Shown: piece after piece, positions 58,301-64,000 of the stretch
Layout: every line of letters starts with the position of its first letter
How positions within the stretch are numbered: position 1 is the stretch's first letter
Assembly (NCBI RefSeq): GCF_963082655.1
Contig: NC_081555.1
Location: 150,276,005-150,340,004, forward strand
Length of the DNA: 64,000 bases
Reading direction: 5' to 3'
From: Stomoxys calcitrans
Lineage: Eukaryota; Arthropoda; Insecta; Diptera; Muscidae
Made by a program: the position numbers and the translations under genes
The notes under the pieces: model-generated
Told to the model about the DNA's origin: nothing
What the model saw: only the letters and a program-made list of their open reading frames with translations
Databases searched by the model: none

Positions 58301-59580
58301 GTTTTTGGGTTACTAAAAGAGAGCACACAAAATTTCGCTTAAATCGTACCACACATCTCTGAGATCTGGCGTTTCTGAAAATTAGGGTAAGGGGGAGGGT
58401 CCTTTCCCTCTTCAGATTCGTATTCTACACTCAAATACCTTTTATTTGAGTCCCATATTGCCATGGTCAGTAAATAAGTACTGTTTGGAGGGTGTTTCGG
58501 GGAAAGGGAGGACCCCCAGAAACTTGGTCCCACATTTGGATAACAAATTCGTATTCTACTCACAAATAGCTTTCTTTTGAGTGCCATATTGCCATGGTCG
58601 GTAAATATGTCCGATTTAGGGGTATTTTTGGGGTTGGGGTGGTCCCCCAAACAATTGGTTCGCAAATTGGGTATCATATAAGTTTTCTAATCTTTAATAC
58701 CTTTCATTTGATTCCCATATTGTCGTGATTGGTCTTTATATATATTTGGTAGGTTTTGGGGGTGGGGCGCCCTCCCTAGGTACCCCATCTGAAATTTGGA
58801 TACTCAGTTTTTGTTTTTGGGTTACCATAAGAGAGTACACAAAATTTCGCTTAAATCGTACCGCACATCTCTGAGATTTGGCGTTTCTGAAAATTTGGGT
58901 AAAGGGGAGGGTCCGTTCCCTCTTCAGATTCGTATTCTACACTCAAATTGCTTTTATTTGAGTCCCATATTGCCATGGTCAGTAAATAAGTCCTGTTTGG
59001 GGGGTGTTTTGTGGAAAGGGGGGACCCCCAGAAACTTGGTCCCACATTTGGATAACAAATTCGTATTCTACTCACAAATACCTTTCTTTTGAGTCCCATA
59101 TTGCCATGGTCGGTAAAAATGTCCGATTTAGGGGTATTTTTAGGGTTGGGGTGGTCCCCCAAACAATTGGTTCGCAAATTGGGTATCATATAAGTTTTCT
59201 AATCTTAAATACCTTTCATTTGAGTCCCGTTTTGCCGTGATTGGTCTTTATATATATTTGGTAGGTTTTGGAGGTGGGGCGCCCCTCCTAGGTACCCCAT
59301 CTAAAATTTGGATACTCAGTTTTTGTTTTTGAGTTACTAAAAGAGAGCACACAAAATTTCGCCCAAGAAACTTGGTCCCACATTTGGATAACAGATTCGT
59401 ATTCTACTCATATAAGTTTTCTAATCTTAAATACCTTTCATTTGAGTCCCATATTGTCGTGATTGGTGTATATATATATATATGGTACGCTTAATCGTAC
59501 CACACATCTCTGAGATCTGGCGTGTCTGAAAATTAGGGTAAAGGGGAGGGTCCGTCCCCCCTTCAGATATCAAAAAATTC
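55320..59580 (+). repeat. Type 3 array with ~511-bp higher-order units
   Basis: Subunits of ~115-120 bp contain TTTGAGTCCCATATTGCCAT, GTAAATA(A/T)GTCC and G-rich GGTCCCCC-like blocks. From about 56370 to 59340 they are organised in a ~511-bp unit: TTGGTTCGCAAATTGGGTA occurs at 56610, 57121, 57635, 58145, 58655 and 59167. The copies at 57.7-58.7 kb are almost identical, indicating recent spread. Minus-strand frames of 112 codons repeat with the same period and are not genes. A mariner MITE sits at 55738. Confidence 0.88.
55738..55973 (-). mobile_element. Mariner MITE copy 8 (236 bp)
   Basis: Complete ends with TA on both sides (55736-55737, 55974-55975). It interrupts a CAAATACGTTTCATT block of the array. 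Confidence 0.92.
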
Positions 59581-59581
59581 A

Positions 59582-59817
59582 TTGGGTTGCCCAAAAAGTA
59601 ATTGCGGATTTTTTAGAAGAAAGTAAATGCATTTTTAATAGAACTTGGAATGAACTTTAATCAAATATACTTTTTTACACTTTTTTTCTAAAGCAAGCTA
59701 AAAGTAACAGCTGATAACTGTCAGAAGAAAGAATGTAATTACCGAGTCACAAGCTGTGAAAAAATTTGTCAACGCCGACTATATGAAAAATCCGCAATTA
59801 CTTTGTGGGCAACCCAA
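59582..59817 (-). mobile_element. Mariner MITE copy 9 (236 bp)
   Basis: Complete ends; left flank reads CA and right flank TA, so one side of the target duplication has mutated. One base differs in the right repeat (TTTGTGGGC). Confidence 0.9.
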
Positions 59818-59819
59818 TA

Positions 59820-61880
59820 GTACCCTATTTTCACCAAGGGATCATTATGCACCATCTGTGAAAATTTCTAGAAAGTCTACTAAGCCGTTTTTAAGTCTAT
59901 AAGGAACACACAAACAAACACAGATTGATTTTTATACATAAGAGACTAGCTGAACCTATCCCGCTTCGCTGCGTCTCCTTTTACACCATATGAAATCTAA
60001 ATTTCTTTTCAATTACACTTATTTGCAATCACAAAGTTACTATTCTGCGGAAGCTTGTTTCAGGGTAGGAGGGTTAAGAAAATATTAAAACACAAAGCAG
60101 TCCAAGTTTAGTTCCTATATTTTATTTATCCGAAGGACAGACAACTTGTCAAAACAGTAGTGAAAAGCATATGATCAACTGCAAACACTCTCTGCTGTAC
60201 CTCTCGCGCTCTTTTTCTTTGTTCGGGTTGGCTTTGCTATTCAAATAATTTCTATCCCCCAACAGATGGCGCTGAATTTGTTGTTGGTGATGCTCTCTGT
60301 TGATTCCCATCAAAGTGTCATTATTTTGTCTATTTTTGAATTTAATCGAATTTTCACTTATGCCGGTCTATCTAATGTAACCGTTGCGCATGGGTGAGCA
60401 TCTTCGGCGTACCCATGGCATAAATATCAGAAAAAAATTTTAACACTGGATATTCCTTCAATAATAGTTGCGACAATTGTGAATAATTATCCATTTAAGA
60501 CTTCAGTACAAAAGCTTACGGCCTACACAACAAACTTTTTTTCTTTTTATAGCCTCCCTCCTTTCATTTGAATAAAATATATTCTCGGTCTCCCAACATG
60601 ACAGTTCGGTGTTGTTTTTATTGTAAGGAGAGCGTCGGCTCCCCCTACGCTAAGAAACAGAAGACAATTTTTTGAGTCCTTTAATATCGAGATCTATATG
60701 TCCGACTGACGGCAGGACGCCAAGGCGCGACCCGGACAGTTGAATCGTTATATTTAGACATTAGATTCAAACTGTACTGTCATTGACCTTTCGTTTAATG
60801 CCTATATTATCCCGATCAAACTACACGTCTTATTAAAGCGTATTAAATGGGTAGGCCGGTCCTAGACTCCGTCCCAAATGAGCATATCAGATTCGTAGTC
60901 AACTCTCAAAGTCCTTTCTTTTAAACCCATTTTGTGACGTTGGACATTTTTGGTTTGGAGAGGGCCCATAGGCACCTTGGACCAAATTCTTATAACAGAT
61001 GTTTACTCAACTTCCCAACACCTTTCATTTGATACCCATTTTGTCCCAATCAGTAAATATTTTGGTTTGGAGAGGGCCCATAGACACCTTGGACCAAATT
61101 CTTATAACAGATGTTTACTCAACTTCCCAACACCTTTCATTTGATACCCATTTTGTTCCAATCAGTAAATACTTGGGTTTGGAGAGGGCCCATAGACACT
61201 TTGGACCAAATTCTTATAACAGATGTTTACTCAACTTCCCAACACCTTTCATTTGATACCCATTTTGTCCCAATCGGTAAATATGTCCTATTGAGGGGTT
61301 TTTGGGGGGTGGGGGGTGCCTCAGACAACAAGGAATACATTTTTATATCAGGTTTTTACTATACTTTTAAATACGTACCATTTGATACCCATAATGACCC
61401 AATCGGTAAATATGTCCTACTGGTGTATTTTGGGTGGCGGGAAGACCCCTCAGACAACAAGGAATACATTTTTATGTCACATTTGCACTATACTTTTAAA
61501 TACCTTTGATTTGATGCCCATATTGCCCAAAGCGGTAAAAGTATCCTGGTGAGTGGTGTTTTTGGAGCTGGGGAACCTGCCCGAAGCTTAAGGAGACATT
61601 TTTATGTCACGTACTTACTCTCCTCTTAAATACCTCTCATTTGATACCCTTATTGCCCAAAGCGGTAAAAATGTTCTGTTGGGTGGTGTTTTTCGGAGTG
61701 GGGGACCCCCCCCCCCTCCCCCCGTCACTTAGGCTTCCTTTTTTATGCCAAGTTCGTACTCTACTCTTTAAAACCTTTTATTTGATACCCATATTGTCCC
61801 AGTCGGTACACATGCCCGTTCGGGTGGGTTTTGGGATAGGGCGTTCCCCCAGGTTAGTTAACTCCAAAATTGTATACACC
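59820..61880 (+). repeat. Type 3 relatives with 112-bp triple repeat
   Basis: 59850-59935 is an element end (CTGTGAAAATTTCTAGAAAG, AACACACAAACAAACACAG). 59945-60560 is unclassified. From 60580 type 3 units resume; GGTTTGGAGAGGGCCCATAG recurs at 60952, 61064 and 61176, giving three nearly identical 112-bp units. Further units lead into the next element at 61880. Confidence 0.7.
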
Positions 61881-63380
61881 ACATTTATTATCCGATTTTG
61901 CTGAAATTTTGGACAGTGAGTTGTGTTAGGCCCTTCGACATCCTCCGTCAATTTGGTCCAGATCGGTCCAGATTTGGATGTAGCTGCCATATAGACCGAT
62001 CCCCCATTTTAGGGTCTTAGGCCCATAAAAGCCACGTTTATTATCCGATTTCGCTTAAATTTGAGACAGTGAGTTGTATTAGGCCCTTCGACTTCCTTCA
62101 TTAATTTGGCGTAGACCGGTTCCGATTTCGATATAGCTGTCATATAGACCGATCCTCCGATTTAGGGTCTTAGGCCCACAAAAGCCACATTTATTGTCCG
62201 AATTTGATGAAATTCGGGACAGTGAATTGTGTTAGGCCCTTCGACTTCTTTCTTCAATTTGGCCCAGATCGGTTCAGATTTGGATATAGCTGCCATATAG
62301 ACCGATTTCTTGATTTAAGGTTTTGGGCCCATAAAAGCCACATTTATTATCCGAATTTGATGAAATTTGGCACAGTGAGTTGTGTTAGGTCCTTCGACTT
62401 CCTTCGTTAATTTGGCGTAGATCGGTTCAGATTTTGATATAGCTGTCATATAGATCGATTTTTTGATTTAAGGTTTTGGGCCCATAAAAAGCTCCTTTTT
62501 TGTCCGATGTCGCCGAAACTTGGGACAGTGTGATATGTTAAGCCCCTTGACATACTTCTGCAATATCGCACAGATCGGTCCAGATTTGGATATAGCTGCC
62601 ATGTAGACCGTTATCTCGATTTAAATTCTTGGACCCATAAAAGGCGCATTTATAATCCCAATTTCACTGAAATTTGGCACAGTGAATTATGTTAGGCTTT
62701 TCGACATCCGTGTCGTATATGGTTCAGATCGGTTTATTTTTAGATATAGCTACTGTACTTTGGTCCAAATCGGAACATATTATGATATAACTGATATGGG
62801 ACAGATCCTTTTTTTGTTCATAAGCGGGTTAAGTTTGAAGATGGGCTATATCGTACTATATCTTCATATAGCCCCCATATAGACTGATCCGCCGATCTAG
62901 GGTCTTAGGCCCATAAAAGCACATTTATTATCAGATTTAGCTGAAATTTGGAACAGTGAGTGACCGTTCTTCAATTTGGCTTAGAACGGTCCAGATTTGG
63001 ATATAGCTGCCATATAGACCGATCTTTCGATTTATGGTCTTGGCCCCATAAAAGGCGCATTTATAATCCGATTTCGCTAACATTTGACACAGTGACCTTT
63101 GTTAGGCTTTTCTACATCCGTGTCGCATATGTATATTTGGATATAGCTACCATAGAGACCAATATTTTGTTTCACAAAATTGAACAATGACTTGTCCTTA
63201 TTAGACTACTCAATCTTCGTGCCGAATTTTGTCCAAATCGGACCGCATTTCGTGATAGCTGCTATGGGGCATAAGGTATGCAATTTTCACCGAATTTTGA
63301 TGAAAGGTGGTTTACATATATACCCGAGGTGGTGAGTATCCAAAGTTCGGCCCGGCCAAACTTAACGCCTTTTTACTTGT
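61880..63380 (-). mobile_element. Palindrome-headed tandem-repeat element, ~8 units
   Basis: The head at the right reads CAAAGTTCGGCCCGGCCAAA, then the complement of ACAAGTAAAAAGGCGTTAAG ending at 63380. Units of ~150 bp carry ATAGCTGCCATATAGACCGA, TAGGGTCTTAGGCCCATAAA and GGACAGTGAGTTGTGTTAGG. It is the reverse-oriented relative of the elements at 13.7 and 35.6 kb. On its left it merges with type 3 units without a tail. Confidence 0.82.
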
Positions 63381-63384
63381 TATA

Positions 63385-64000
63385 TAAGATTTTGTCATAA
63401 TGTACCATTTATAGCAAATTTTGTCAAAATTTGTTTTTTATCGGAAACTTTTGTACAAATTTTCTTTTCAGAAGAAATTTTGTCGTTTTTAACTTTTTAT
63501 GGGAAATGTTATCAAAATTTACTGTATTGAAGAAAATTTCCCCAAAAATCATTGAAATTTGATAATATTTTCTGTTAAAATTTTTTAAAGGGCTACTTTT
63601 GCTGGCTCCAATTTATATTCGTAGTAGGTATTTTTTACCAGATTAGAGGACCATCAAGTCCTGACTGCGTTTTATCAACATTTTAAAACTTGTTTAATGA
63701 GATTTGTTTTAAATAGAACTATGAGTCGTATAAGTTATATAAATAGCAGTACCTCATGGCGTATGATAAATGCAAATTAAAATTAAGACGTATACGTACC
63801 ACTAGGCTTGCCTTAAAACTAAGTCCAATTATTGAAAAAAATCTTATAAAATCTTTAGCCATACATTAAAGCTATTAATTTGGAAAGAAATCCCAAAAAG
63901 CATTAAATCCCATAAAATAATCATACATGGAAAAATGATTGCCATCAATTTATAAATTTCAGGCTACATTCATATTTCATCATTTTTCCATGCCTTTCAA
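63385..64000. other. Gene-free AT-rich stretch
   Basis: No gene or recognised repeat; AAATTTTGTCAAAA-like short motifs near 63410-63560. Confidence 0.5.

Noticed and set aside
56288..59189. Repeated 112-codon minus-strand frames
   Set aside because: They recur at the ~511-bp period of the array, with no start context or motif.
1..64000. LTR retrotransposon or endogenous virus
   Set aside because: No paired long terminal repeats, protease, integrase or envelope-like frames were seen; all RT remnants are of the non-LTR type.

Overview
This window reads as non-coding, repeat-dominated chromosomal DNA from a higher (probably calyptrate, muscid-like) fly. The grounds are: dead non-LTR retrotransposons, tRNA-derived SINEs, a mellifera-type mariner MITE, many CAA/CAG and GA/GT simple repeats, and very abundant ~150-bp repeats built around ATAGCTGCCATATAGACCGATC-like cores, which from general knowledge recall the central tandem repeats of dipteran DINE-1/Helitron-like elements. 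No intact host protein-coding gene, rRNA or true tRNA gene was found. By a rough sum of the listed elements, about two thirds of the 64 kb is recognisable repeat. The species call is inference; no database was searched.

Layout. 0.9-3.9 kb: minus-strand endonuclease/reverse-transcriptase retrotransposon (family A), internally duplicated and interrupted by a TA-flanked MITE. 5.5-6.4 kb: head of a tandem-repeat element joined to a dead Tc1/mariner-type transposase. 6.8-10.4 kb: minus-strand RT/RNase H retrotransposon (family B) with two expanded tandem segments and a SINE inside, plus a second SINE. 10.4-13.3 kb: unique CAA-rich DNA that could be a promoter or 5' UTR of a host gene. 13.7-17.0 kb: tandem-repeat elements carrying a mariner MITE, a rearranged transposase fragment and a hAT-like MITE. 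18.8-20.4 kb: second, better-preserved family A copy. 21.2-24.5 kb: MITEs, SINE and two 3' fragments of an RNase H retrotransposon (family C). 24.6-28.1 kb: 153-bp array with a 612-bp higher-order repeat, then ~122-bp units. 28.9-32.4 kb: ~115-bp units hosting a 17-bp minisatellite. 32.4-40.5 kb: three tandem-repeat elements, a SINE and a family C fragment. 42.0-43.9 kb: family D retrotransposon carrying two SINEs with clean target-site duplications. 44.2-47.5 kb: more ~150-bp arrays. 49.1-54.1 kb: a 5-kb satellite of 31-bp palindromic units. 55.0-63.4 kb: MITEs, a ~511-bp higher-order array and a final tandem-repeat element ending in a palindromic terminus.

The main theme is tandem duplication at every scale: inside LINE coding sequence (81-205-bp units), inside SINEs (~17 bp), inside transposon-like elements (112-153 bp), as higher-order repeats (511 and 612 bp) and as free-standing satellites (17 and 31 bp). 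The most unusual pieces are the palindromic 31-bp array, the 17-bp minisatellite whose unexpanded and slightly expanded relatives lie beside it, and the family of elements with a palindromic head terminus. The unique stretches between repeats look like large-intron or intergenic sequence.
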